Positions 18,633 to 26,419 of a DNA stretch of 64,000 nucleotides are shown here, one piece after another; the stretch's first letter is position 1; the number at the start of each line of letters is the position of its first letter. Under the pieces are notes generated by a model. That model had not been told where the DNA came from. It made no database searches and saw nothing but the letters and a program-made list of their open reading frames with translations. The position numbers and the translations under genes were made by a program. Source of the DNA: GCA-002780795 sp964545385 (lineage in GTDB: Bacteria > Patescibacteriota > Microgenomatia > UBA1406 > GWC2-37-13); NCBI GenBank assembly GCA_964545385.1, contig CAZJFG010000001.1:1-64000 (forward strand), written 5' to 3'.

Positions 18633-19886
18633 ATGAGTCAAAATAATAAAAAACAAATTGTCTATTACTACAATGTTTTAAAACATTGTAGTGGAATATT
18701 TGTTTTTTTAGCTTTTTTCATTTTAGTAAAAGATATCCTTGCAACACTGACAATCAATGAAATCTATCCGGTGCCGGCCGCAAGCGAGTTTGAGTGGGTT
18801 GAGCTTTACAACAGCGGATCGGATTCGGCCGACCTTACCCAATATCTGTTGACCGATCTTGCAAATAACAAAATTAAAATTACAGACCAAAACGTTTTGG
18901 CAAACGATTATTATGTTGCCTCCTGCTCTTCTGTACTAAACAACAGCGGCGACACCGTTTATTTAAAAACTCAAGACGGTGAGCTTATCGATATTGCTAC
19001 TTATTCCGGCACATTTACTTCAAATTTGAGTTTTGCAAGATGCAAAAACGATGACTGGCTAACAACAAATATAATTACCAAAAGTTTTTCAAACGAGATG
19101 GCTTGCTTTTTTCCTACTGGAACAACTACTCCTTCACAAACGCCAACAGAGACTGTCGTAATCTCTCAAACACAAACACCGGCGCCAACCGAAACACCCA
19201 CTCCAGTTTCCTACGATAATATTTTTCTTTCCGAAATCTACCCATGTCCTGACTCGGGTGAAAACGAATGGGTAGAAATCTACAATGGCAATGATTTTTC
19301 AGTAATTCTTATAGATTGGTACTTTGATGATGATGAAGGCAGCGGCTCCTCGCCAAAAAAATTCAGCATGACAATCAAGGCAAAAAATTATGCGGCTTTT
19401 GATCTGACATCTTCAATGTTCAACAATACAGGAGACGGTGTTCGCCTGCTTGATTTTGATAAAAATTTAAAAGATAGTTTTGAATATGTTGATTGTGAAA
19501 AAGAAAAAAGCTGGGGCAGAACAAGCTTTGACAACGATGAATTTTGTCAACAGGAACCATCGAAAGATACTGAGAACACTGGCTGTATTGATGATATAAT
19601 CTCGACCTCAACTCCCGTTGTAACTATTGCAAAATCGCAAAAACCAACAGTCGATAAACAGTTGCAAATCCCAAACAAGCAATCACTAGGCACCGCCTAT
19701 CAATTGCCAATTACCAGCATACCGGAAGTAAAAGGAGTAATGAGTAATAATACTTCGACATCACAAAATAATAAAAATTCTCTTAGTAAAACTTTTTCTT
19801 TTATTGCTTTTTCAAACTCACTTTTGACTATATCTTCGATTTTGCTTAAAATTAAAATTCATGAAGCAATTTGTTTATTTTCTTAA
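18633..19886 (+). CDS. Surface protein with two lamin-tail (LTD) domains
   Basis: 417 residues. An N-terminal hydrophobic segment (about 20-37) is followed by two lamin-tail-like domains. The first (about 37-165) has NEIYPVP...EFEWVELYNSG and the second (about 190-320) SEIYPCP...ENEWVEIYNGN. A Pro/Thr-rich linker (TPTETPTPV) separates them, and a Ser/Thr/Pro linker leads to a C-terminal hydrophobic helix. Bacterial LTD domains occur on secreted or surface proteins and are thought to bind nucleic acid or other ligands. It overlaps the vanZ-like gene by 26 nt. The repeat of EWVE[LI]YN is clear. Confidence 0.82.
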   Translation: MSQNNKKQIVYYYNVLKHCSGIFVFLAFFILVKDILATLTINEIYPVPAASEFEWVELYNSGSDSADLTQYLLTDLANNKIKITDQNVLANDYYVASCSSVLNNSGDTVYLKTQDGELIDIATYSGTFTSNLSFARCKNDDWLTTNIITKSFSNEMACFFPTGTTTPSQTPTETVVISQTQTPAPTETPTPVSYDNIFLSEIYPCPDSGENEWVEIYNGNDFSVILIDWYFDDDEGSGSSPKKFSMTIKAKNYAAFDLTSSMFNNTGDGVRLLDFDKNLKDSFEYVDCEKEKSWGRTSFDNDEFCQQEPSKDTENTGCIDDIISTSTPVVTIAKSQKPTVDKQLQIPNKQSLGTAYQLPITSIPEVKGVMSNNTSTSQNNKNSLSKTFSFIAFSNSLLTISSILLKIKIHEAICLFS

Positions 19887-20259
19887 ATTTTGGCTACCGG
19901 CGCTTTTATGGATGAGTTTTATTTTTTCACTTTCTTCTCATCCAAAAGTTAGCATCAGTCATGTTTATGCTTACGACTTTATAATCTTCAAAACACTCCA
20001 TATGATCGAGTATGCAATTTTATACTTCTTGCTTTTTCGGGCCTTTTACTCTATCAAAAATAAAGGTTTTTCTTTTACTTTAAAACTGATCGTTCCGATT
20101 TTTATCAGTTTTATTTATTCTATTTCGGACGAATTCCACCAACTTTTTGTTCCAACTCGATCAGGCCAGTGGCGGGATACCGGTATCGATCTTTTGGGAA
20201 TTGTTTTGATGTATACTCTTGTTAAGAAATATTTTTACATCTTAAAAAAATATTTATGA
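19861..20259 (+). CDS. VanZ-like family membrane protein
   Basis: 132 residues with four hydrophobic segments. The motifs fit VanZ: LLWMSFIFSLSSHP at the N-terminus, KTLHMIEYAILYFLLF, and SDEFHQLFVPTRSGQWRDTGIDLLG near the end. VanZ proteins are membrane proteins of unclear biochemical role, linked in some species to glycopeptide resistance. It starts inside the upstream LTD gene and is ATGA-coupled to the CAP-domain gene. Confidence 0.88.
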   Translation: MKQFVYFLKFWLPALLWMSFIFSLSSHPKVSISHVYAYDFIIFKTLHMIEYAILYFLLFRAFYSIKNKGFSFTLKLIVPIFISFIYSISDEFHQLFVPTRSGQWRDTGIDLLGIVLMYTLVKKYFYILKKYL

Positions 20260-21131
20260 AAAATTTTTTCGATTTTATACGCAAGCTTTTTGTTCCCAAA
20301 GAAGAAAACAATTTTAGAAGCCGGGCTCTGCACACGGATTTTTTAACCTATTATTTGGTCTTTGCACTACTTTTGACAGTTAGCTTCAAGAGATTAAACC
20401 TTAATAATGTTTTGGGTTTTGCGACAGATATCACTGTGGAAAAACTATTTACGTTGACTAATGAACAAAGACAAAAAAAAGGCCTTAACAACCTTTCTTA
20501 CAACGATAAACTCTCAAATGCAGCTGCCAAAAAAGCCAATGACATGTTTGCTAAAAACTACTGGGCACACTACGGTCCGGATGGAGAAAGTCCATGGGAC
20601 TTTATTTTAGATAGTGGCTACAAATATGAGTATGCCGGTGAAAATCTGGCTAAAAACTTTTTGTTTAGCTCTGGCGTAATCAACGCCTGGATGAATTCAC
20701 CTACCCACCGAGAAAATATTTTAAAACCAGAATACTCTGAGGTTGGCTTTGCTATCGTAAATGGTATTTTAAATGGTGAGGAAACAACTTTGGTTGTTCA
20801 GATGTTTGGTAAACCACTTTCACCAACTCTTGCCAACAAGACACCGCCTGTCAGCCAGAAAGTCGAAGCAAAACCGGCGGTTCAGGAAATTCCCAAGGAA
20901 AAAGAACAAGAAATCGTCTCCCAACCTCGAGTTTTGGCTAACGAAAGCAGAATCAGCCTGAACATCAATTACATATTTTTAATATTCCTTGCTCTTGCCT
21001 TGATTTTGGATTTTTACTTTTCTGTCAAATTCAATATTATTAAAGTCGGCGGCAAAAATATTGCTCATCTTATTTTTATTACATTTCTTATTATTGGGTT
21101 AACATTTTTTGTTCGGGGAACAATTATTTAA
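20256..21131 (+). CDS. CAP/SCP domain membrane protein (YkwD-like)
   Basis: 291 residues. One N-terminal helix (about 30-50) precedes a CAP domain (about 62-190) with LTNEQRQKKGLNNLSYNDKL, HYGPDGESPWDF, AGENLAKNF and SPTHRENILKPEYSEVGFA, which carry the conserved CAP-cavity His and Glu residues. A Pro/Glu/Lys linker and two C-terminal helices follow. CAP proteins are extracellular, and bacterial members are linked to envelope functions. The double membrane anchor is less usual. It is coupled to the VanZ-like gene and followed after 3 nt by a small membrane protein. Confidence 0.88.
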   Translation: MKNFFDFIRKLFVPKEENNFRSRALHTDFLTYYLVFALLLTVSFKRLNLNNVLGFATDITVEKLFTLTNEQRQKKGLNNLSYNDKLSNAAAKKANDMFAKNYWAHYGPDGESPWDFILDSGYKYEYAGENLAKNFLFSSGVINAWMNSPTHRENILKPEYSEVGFAIVNGILNGEETTLVVQMFGKPLSPTLANKTPPVSQKVEAKPAVQEIPKEKEQEIVSQPRVLANESRISLNINYIFLIFLALALILDFYFSVKFNIIKVGGKNIAHLIFITFLIIGLTFFVRGTII

Positions 21132-21134
21132 AGC

Positions 21135-21416
21135 ATGAAACATTTTCTAAAACATCTTTTTTTGGAAATTAAAAACAATCTTTTCGACTATTTGGTCTTG
21201 ATAACAGCTGGCGTAATCTTTGTCGGAGCCTTAAATATTTTTCGAGGCGAACGGTTAATGGAATTTATCATTCTTTTAATATTTGTTTCTTTTTACATTG
21301 TTTGGGGAATCTACCACCACATTGTCGAATCCAGCCTCCACCTGAAAATTGTACTTGAATATATTTTGATTGGATTCACCTTTATTTTCTTATTAAAACT
21401 TGTTATATTACCCTAA
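21135..21416 (+). CDS. Small three-helix membrane protein
   Basis: 93 residues, almost entirely hydrophobic, with three predicted helices (about 16-34, 39-58, 72-92) and a HHIVESSLHLK loop between the last two. No family recognised. It sits 3 nt after the CAP-domain gene and 1 nt before the rmlA-like start, so it is probably co-transcribed with the former. Confidence 0.65.
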   Translation: MKHFLKHLFLEIKNNLFDYLVLITAGVIFVGALNIFRGERLMEFIILLIFVSFYIVWGIYHHIVESSLHLKIVLEYILIGFTFIFLLKLVILP

Positions 21417-21417
21417 T

Positions 21418-22155
21418 ATGAAAGGTACAATTTTGGCGGGTGGTTTGGCAACACGACTTCGACCTCTAACACTTGTTACCAACAAACATCTACTCCCTAT
21501 TTACAACAAACCAATGATCTACTATCCCCTTGAGGCTATGGCCAAGGCAGGTATTAAAGAAGTTTTGATCACAAGTTCTCCAGATCATGCCGGCCATTTT
21601 ACCAGTCTTTTAAAAGGAGGGGAAGAGTTTGGTCTACGTCTTTACTACGGCGTTCAGCAAAATCCAAAAGGTGGTATTGCCGATGCCATTACTCTTGCTG
21701 AAGAATTTACCCAAAAGGAAAAATTATTGGTTATTTTAGGCGACAATATTTTCGGTAAAAATCTCAAAAACAAAGTTGCCGAGTTTGAAAAAAAAGAAAA
21801 AGGTATGGTTGTTTTTGGAATGAAAATGGCAACGGAGGCCAAAAATTACGGCGTAATCGAAGTCGACAAATCCGGTAAAGTTATTTCAATTGAGGAAAAA
21901 CCAGAACATCCCAAATCAGATATCATCCAAACCGGCATTTATATGTATGACAATCGTGTTTTTGACTTTATTAAAAATCAAAAGCCTTCAGCTCGTGGCG
22001 AAATGGAGGTAACCGATCTTAATAATTTCTATCTTAAAGAAGGAAGCGTCGAGTGCGATCTTTTGGATTGGTGGATTGATGCCGGTACGTCTCATGACGA
22101 ACTTTTACGAGCCAACAATCTTGTTGCTGACAAAATTAAAAAAGGTCAGTTATAA
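21418..22155 (+). CDS. rmlA: Glucose-1-phosphate thymidylyltransferase (RmlA-like, short form)
   Basis: A 245-residue nucleotidyltransferase that should join dTTP and glucose-1-phosphate to give dTDP-glucose for surface sugars. The nucleotide-binding signature is GTILAGGLATRLRPLT with NKHLLPIYNKPMIYYPLE after it. The metal-binding Asp is in LGDNIFG, followed by GVIEVDKSGKVISIEEKP and WWIDAGTSHDELL. An in-frame ATG at 21400 lies inside the upstream gene. The ATG at 21418 gives the canonical MKGTILAGG start and has a TATATT 8 nt upstream. It may feed the glycosyltransferases at 1-9187. Confidence 0.88.
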   Translation: MKGTILAGGLATRLRPLTLVTNKHLLPIYNKPMIYYPLEAMAKAGIKEVLITSSPDHAGHFTSLLKGGEEFGLRLYYGVQQNPKGGIADAITLAEEFTQKEKLLVILGDNIFGKNLKNKVAEFEKKEKGMVVFGMKMATEAKNYGVIEVDKSGKVISIEEKPEHPKSDIIQTGIYMYDNRVFDFIKNQKPSARGEMEVTDLNNFYLKEGSVECDLLDWWIDAGTSHDELLRANNLVADKIKKGQL

Positions 22156-22156
22156 T
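22127..22156 (+). promoter_or_regulatory. Promoter inside the end of rmlA for the small membrane protein pair
   Basis: CTGACA (22127-22132), an 18-bp spacer and a perfect TATAAT (22151-22156) that overlaps the rmlA stop. The -10 is 8 nt before ATG at 22165, again predicting a leaderless mRNA. Confidence 0.65.
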
Positions 22157-22164
22157 AAAAATAT

Positions 22165-22428
22165 ATGGACACAACTCAACTTTTACTTTCGGTCGTTTTA
22201 ACCGTTAGTACAATTTTACTTATTGTCGTTGGAATTCAGCTTATTTTTATCCTCAAAGATCTACGCCAACTTCTGAAAAAAGTAAACGGTATTGTTGACA
22301 ACTTGGAAAAAGTGGGTGTTTCTTTTGAAAACGGATTTTCGGAGATTTCCGGATTTTTGTCTAGTTTCAAAGTTATATTTCGTCTGATTAATTCTCTTCA
22401 AGGTAAAAAAAATGGCAAGTCAAAATAA
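22165..22428 (+). CDS. Small membrane-anchored protein (DUF948-like)
   Basis: 87 residues: one N-terminal transmembrane helix (about 6-29) and an amphipathic, coiled-coil-prone tail (LKDLRQLLKKVNGIVDNLEKVGVSFENG). The layout resembles DUF948 proteins, which are often found beside YtxH-like proteins, as here. It overlaps the next gene by 17 nt. Function unknown; perhaps an envelope stress or scaffold protein. Confidence 0.65.
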   Translation: MDTTQLLLSVVLTVSTILLIVVGIQLIFILKDLRQLLKKVNGIVDNLEKVGVSFENGFSEISGFLSSFKVIFRLINSLQGKKNGKSK

Positions 22429-22675
22429 CCATCATCAAGCGACCAATTTCTGGTTTGGTTTTTCGCTGGGCGTTGTTGCATGCGGAGTCGGCATTTATTT
22501 TTTTGGCACCAAATCAGGCCGGAAAACCCTTAAAAATATTCTTGACATTACTGAAAATCTTGAGGGTAACTTCGATAATATATTAAAAGAAATCGAAAAT
22601 GAAAAAGAACCGGCAAAAAAAATTACCTCAACGATCTCAACCGTCATCGATAAAGTCAAGTCTTTTACTCCATAA
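22412..22675 (+). CDS. YtxH-like small membrane protein
   Basis: 87 residues with a hydrophilic start (MASQNNHHQATN), one helix (about 12-31) ending in FFGTKSGRKTLKN, and a charged helical tail. The helix followed by a G-T-K-S-G-R-K motif is typical of YtxH/gas-vesicle-like small proteins. It overlaps the preceding DUF948-like gene and ends just before a strong terminator shared with groEL. Confidence 0.65.
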   Translation: MASQNNHHQATNFWFGFSLGVVACGVGIYFFGTKSGRKTLKNILDITENLEGNFDNILKEIENEKEPAKKITSTISTVIDKVKSFTP

Positions 22676-22676
22676 A

Positions 22677-22707
22677 AAAAATCCCCTTCGAATTGAAGGG
22701 GATTTTT
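22677..22707. terminator. Bidirectional intrinsic terminator between ytxH-like gene and groEL
   Basis: A perfect stem (ATCCCCTTC paired with GAAGGGGAT, extended by A-T pairs) with a 5-nt loop is flanked by A and T runs on both sides. It sits between two convergent genes, so it can end transcripts from both. Confidence 0.9.
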
Positions 22708-22716
22708 CTTTGTAAC

Positions 22717-24357
22717 TTAATATTCTCCCATTTGTGGCATAGCGCCTGCTGGCATGGCTGGCGGATTCTTCTCCGGCAGATCGGTCACTAAAGCCTCGGT
22801 TGTCAAAATCATTGTTGCAACCGAAGAGGCGTTTTCAAGACCTATTCGAATCACTTTGGCCGGATCGACAATACCTTGTTTAAACATTGAGTCAAAGTTT
22901 AGGGTCATGGCATTAAAACCATAGTCGGTATCTTTGGCCTCCTCAATCTTTTTTAAAACCCACCCGGCATCGACTCCTGAATTTGTGACAATCATTTTAA
23001 GAGGCTCTGCCATGGCGTTGTAAACGATGTCAACACCAATCTTTTCCTCATCAAACTCCATCGTTTTTTTCAAAGGCAGAAGGACTTTTCTTGCCTGAAG
23101 TAAAGTAACACCACCGCCAGCTACAATTCCTTCTTCAAGAGCGGCTTTTGTTGCGGCAACGGCATCGTTTACTCTTTCTTTTTTCTCTTTCATCTCAATT
23201 TCGGTTGCGGCGCCAACATTAATAACAGCAACACCTCCTGAGAGTTTTGCCAGGCGCTCCTGAAGTTTTTCCCGATCAAATTCAGAGGTTGTCTGAGCGA
23301 GTTCACGTCTGATTTGAGCAATGCGGGCTTTAATCTTGGTATCTGCGCCGGCTCCGCCAATTATGCGGCAGTTTTCTTTGTCGGCCCAGACTTTTTCTGC
23401 CCGACCACAGTCTTCAACCTCAACATTTTCAATTTTTTTACCAAGATCTTCTGAAATAACAGTCCCGCCTGTCAAGATAGCAATATCATCAAGCATTTCG
23501 CGTCGACGATCACCAAAGCCTGGTGCCTTAACAATAAGAGCGTTGAACGTCCCTTTAAGTTTATTGACAACAAGCATAGCCAAAGCCTCGCCCTCAACCT
23601 CATCGGCAATAATTACCAGATTCTTGGAAACTTTAACGAATTTCTCCAAGAAAGGCAAAATATCTGAAACTGCCGAAATTTTTTTATCCGTAATCAAAAT
23701 ATACGCATCTTCAACCTCGGCAACCATTTTATCTGCATCTGTGGCAAAGTAAGGAGAGGCAAATCCGCGATCAAACTCCATTCCTTCTTTGTACTCAATC
23801 TCCATCGCAAGACCTTTTCCCTCCTCAACCGTGACAACACCATCTTTACCAACCCTCATGATAGCCTCGGCAATTTTTTTACCCACCATCTCGTCGGCAG
23901 CTGAAATTGTCGCCACCTGGATGATTTCATCTTCTTTGTTGATGTTAATTTTTTTAGACATCTTTTTCACCTGAGTAATCACTTCTTCAACTGCTTTTTC
24001 TATTCCTCTTTTTAAAATCATTGGGTTGGCACCGGCCGTAATGTTTTTCATTCCCAAATTTACCATTGCTTGGGTAAGAAGAGTTGATGTCGTGGTACCG
24101 TCTCCCGCCACATCGTTGGTTTTGGAAGCTGCTTCTTTGACAAGCTGGGCACCCATATTTTCAAAAGCGTCCTCAAGCTCGATTTCTTTGGCAACCGTCA
24201 CGCCATCATGGACTACATTGGGCGCACCCCACTTACGATCCAGAGCTACATTGCGACCTCGCGGCCCAAGAGTTGTGACAACGGCTTTTGCCAAAATATT
24301 AACACCACTTACCAGTTTTTGTCTGGCGTCCTCTGCAAATTTAAGTTGTTTTGCCAT
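22717..24357 (-). CDS. groL: Chaperonin GroEL (60 kDa)
   Basis: 546-residue group I chaperonin subunit that folds proteins inside a double heptameric ring. It has the N-terminal AKQLKFAEDARQKLVSGVN, the ATP site TTLGPRGRNVALD and VHDGVTVAKEIELED, AGDGTTTSTLL, and the C-terminal VATMILTTEALVTDLPEK. The tail is PPAMPAGAMPQMGEY, not the Gly-Gly-Met repeats of most GroELs. It is transcribed with groES, 54 nt upstream, and ends at a bidirectional terminator. Confidence 0.98.
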   Translation of the reverse strand: MAKQLKFAEDARQKLVSGVNILAKAVVTTLGPRGRNVALDRKWGAPNVVHDGVTVAKEIELEDAFENMGAQLVKEAASKTNDVAGDGTTTSTLLTQAMVNLGMKNITAGANPMILKRGIEKAVEEVITQVKKMSKKININKEDEIIQVATISAADEMVGKKIAEAIMRVGKDGVVTVEEGKGLAMEIEYKEGMEFDRGFASPYFATDADKMVAEVEDAYILITDKKISAVSDILPFLEKFVKVSKNLVIIADEVEGEALAMLVVNKLKGTFNALIVKAPGFGDRRREMLDDIAILTGGTVISEDLGKKIENVEVEDCGRAEKVWADKENCRIIGGAGADTKIKARIAQIRRELAQTTSEFDREKLQERLAKLSGGVAVINVGAATEIEMKEKKERVNDAVAATKAALEEGIVAGGGVTLLQARKVLLPLKKTMEFDEEKIGVDIVYNAMAEPLKMIVTNSGVDAGWVLKKIEEAKDTDYGFNAMTLNFDSMFKQGIVDPAKVIRIGLENASSVATMILTTEALVTDLPEKNPPAMPAGAMPQMGEY

Positions 24358-24411
24358 ATTTTTTTTTAATTTTAATTTTTAATATTTATTTTAAATTTTT
24401 AATTTTAAATT

Positions 24412-24711
24412 TCAAATTACTACTGCCATAATTTCTTTTTGCTCAACAAGCAACCATTCTTCCGAACCGACTTTGACTTCGTTTCCGCCCCATTTTTTAT
24501 AAAGGACTTTATCACCAACCGAAACAACCATTTTTACTGGTTTTCCCTCTTCTGAGATGCCGCCTGGCCCAATAGCCATTACTTCACCGACTTGGGGTTT
24601 TTCCTTGGCACTATCCGGTAACACGATGCCGGATGCAGTTTTGGATTCGGCTGAAAGAGGTCTAATTAAAACATAATCGAAAAGAGGTTTGATCTTTTGT
24701 GTTTTTACCAT
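24412..24711 (-). CDS. groS: Co-chaperonin GroES
   Basis: 99-residue co-chaperonin that caps GroEL. Conserved KPLFDYVLIRPL at the N-terminus, the mobile loop SAESKTASGIVLPDSAKEKPQ, and VGDKVLYKKWGGNEVKVGSEEWLLV. It is the first gene of the groES-groEL operon and has a consensus sigma-70 promoter about 50 nt upstream. No CIRCE-like repeat is visible in that region, unlike at hsp20. Confidence 0.96.
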   Translation of the reverse strand: MVKTQKIKPLFDYVLIRPLSAESKTASGIVLPDSAKEKPQVGEVMAIGPGGISEEGKPVKMVVSVGDKVLYKKWGGNEVKVGSEEWLLVEQKEIMAVVI

Positions 24712-24764
24712 AGATTTTTATTAAATAAACTATTAATATAAAATTAATAATAAAAGTAAAAATA

Positions 24765-24793
24765 ATCATATAAAAATTTTTTAAAATTGTCAA
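24765..24793 (-). promoter_or_regulatory. Consensus promoter of groES-groEL
   Basis: Read on the minus strand: TTGACA (24788-24793), 17-bp spacer, TATGAT (24765-24770). It predicts a transcription start near 24758 and a leader of about 47 nt before groES. The -35 lies 6 bp from the ATG of the divergent Lon-like gene, so the two genes share this control region. Confidence 0.85.
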
Positions 24794-24799
24794 GTAGAC

Positions 24800-25864
24800 A
24801 TGTTACCTGCTAATAGTATTGATAACCAGAATAGCTTATCAGAAATCGAAAAACTAAAAACCCGTTTGCAGTCGGCGAATCTACCTGCTAATCTGCATGA
24901 CCGGGCACTTGAGCAAATTGAGCGCATCAATCTCACCTTTAAATATGGCGGCAATCTGGCTACCCTTGATATTATTTCCAAATACATCGATTGGATCACT
25001 ACTCTACCCTGGGATAAAAAAACCCAGGACACGCTTGATATAAAAAAAGCCAAGGAAATTTTAGATAAAAATCACTATGGCTTGGAAAAAATAAAGACAC
25101 GAGTTCTCGAATACCTTTCAATTCTTACCCTAGAAAAACAGAATCTCAAAACTGATGTTTTTCATGCACCGACTCTTTTTTTCGTCGGCCTGGCCGGCAC
25201 CGGAAAAACAACATTTGCTATCTCGATTGCCGAGGCCATGGGCCGTCGGTTTGTCCGCATTCCATTTGGTGGCCTTTCGTCTACTCTTGATCTGCGCGGC
25301 CAGTCCAAAACATCACCGGAAGCTGAACCTGGCATGGTTATTCGAGCCATAAAAAGAGCCGGATCAAAAAATCCGGTAATCCTTTTGGATGAACTTGACC
25401 GAATTACACCCGAATCGCGTGCTGCTATAATGGGAGTTCTCATCGAGCTTTTGGATCCGGGTCAGAACAGCTCGTTTACAGACTATTTTATTGACTATCC
25501 TTTTGATCTTTCCCAAGCTCTTTTTGTTGCAACAGCCAACAACACCAACAATATCTCAACCGCGGTTTTGGATCGGTTGGAAGTAATCCAGATGCCCTCT
25601 TACACCGATGCCGAAAAAATAACAATTGCTAAAAATTACATTCTTCCCAAATATTTAAAAATGGTTGGGTTAACTCCGGATACCGTAAAAATAGATGATG
25701 CTGTTTGGCAAAAAATAACACGACCTCTTGGTTTTGATGCCGGTATCCGCACTCTTGAGCGGACAATTGAAGGAGTGGTGCGAAAAGCCGCTATGAAAAT
25801 GGTCTCCGGCCAGGGTACAAGCTTTATCGTAGGCGAAGCCAATGTCAAGGAATTCGTGGGATGA
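24800..25864 (+). CDS. Lon-like AAA+ ATPase module lacking substrate-binding and protease domains
   Basis: 354 residues matching the central part of Lon. The Lon linker helix region is EKLKTRLQSANLPANLHDRALEQ...YIDWITTLPW. It is followed by KEILDKNHYGLEKIKTRVLEYL, Walker A GLAGTGKTT, Walker B VILLDELDR, sensor 1 VATANN and the small AAA domain ending LGFDAGIRTLERTIEGVVRKAA. There is neither the N-terminal LON domain nor the C-terminal Ser-Lys protease domain. TAA-free sequence does not continue past 25864, so this is a short protein and not a frame break visible here. It is divergent from groES. It may act as an unfoldase with a separate partner. Confidence 0.85.
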   Translation: MLPANSIDNQNSLSEIEKLKTRLQSANLPANLHDRALEQIERINLTFKYGGNLATLDIISKYIDWITTLPWDKKTQDTLDIKKAKEILDKNHYGLEKIKTRVLEYLSILTLEKQNLKTDVFHAPTLFFVGLAGTGKTTFAISIAEAMGRRFVRIPFGGLSSTLDLRGQSKTSPEAEPGMVIRAIKRAGSKNPVILLDELDRITPESRAAIMGVLIELLDPGQNSSFTDYFIDYPFDLSQALFVATANNTNNISTAVLDRLEVIQMPSYTDAEKITIAKNYILPKYLKMVGLTPDTVKIDDAVWQKITRPLGFDAGIRTLERTIEGVVRKAAMKMVSGQGTSFIVGEANVKEFVG

Positions 25865-25918
25865 AGATACTTCTATTTTTTAGTTATTATTGATTAATGT
25901 GGTAAAATCTTATCCATT

Positions 25919-26389
25919 ATGTACCAAAGTCCGACTCATGGTAAGGTTGATCTTGAAGATCTGAAAAAAATCGTTTCTTCTTTTATGGTCCAGGATAAAA
26001 ACGCCAACTACGAAATCATCGTCGGCTCCGATTCACAAAAACTCAAATCCGGCGGTTATGATTTTGTCTCGGCTCTTATCGTCCATCGGATCGGCGCAGG
26101 AGGGATTTATTTTTGGACGCGCGAGGTGAACAAAAAAAAGATGAGTCTAAAAGAAAGAATTTATCTTGAGGCGACTATGTCACTCACCACTTCCGAAAAT
26201 TTTGTCCGTTTTTTCAAAACCAATGGTATTTCCAAATACAATATCCAGATTCATGTCGATATCGGTAAAAACGGTGAAACGCGAGACCTGATTACCGAGG
26301 TTGTCGGAATGATCCGGGGCAGCGGCTACGAGGTAAAAATCAAACCCGATTCTTACGGAGACTCAAAAGTGGCTGATCGCCACACTTAA
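25919..26389 (+). CDS. YkuK family RNase H-like protein (DUF458)
   Basis: 156 residues. The core IIVGSDSQKLKSGGYDFVSALIVHR has the RNase H-fold acidic pattern (D in GSDSQ), and IQIHVDIGKNGETRDLITEVVGMIRGSGYEVKIKPDSYGDSKVADRHT closes the DUF458/YkuK domain with the final acidic residue. Known YkuK proteins are uncharacterised or linked to RNA handling in Firmicutes. It has its own weak -10 box (TAAAAT at 25903-25908), 10 nt before ATG. Catalytic activity is inferred from the fold only. Confidence 0.82.
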   Translation: MYQSPTHGKVDLEDLKKIVSSFMVQDKNANYEIIVGSDSQKLKSGGYDFVSALIVHRIGAGGIYFWTREVNKKKMSLKERIYLEATMSLTTSENFVRFFKTNGISKYNIQIHVDIGKNGETRDLITEVVGMIRGSGYEVKIKPDSYGDSKVADRHT

Positions 26390-26401
26390 TAAGGCTTATG
26401 T

Positions 26402-26407
26402 TATAAT
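26402..26407 (+). promoter_or_regulatory. Candidate -10 box of the radical SAM gene
   Basis: A perfect TATAAT lies 12 nt before ATG at 26420 in an AT-rich gap. No convincing -35 or Shine-Dalgarno is present, so a short-leader or leaderless transcript is likely. Confidence 0.45.
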
Positions 26408-26419
26408 ATTTAGTGTATT

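Noticed and set aside
24712..24799. CIRCE element upstream of groES
   Set aside because: A TGCTAA occurs near 24808 but no TTAGCA partner at the right distance. Only a sigma-70 promoter is present.
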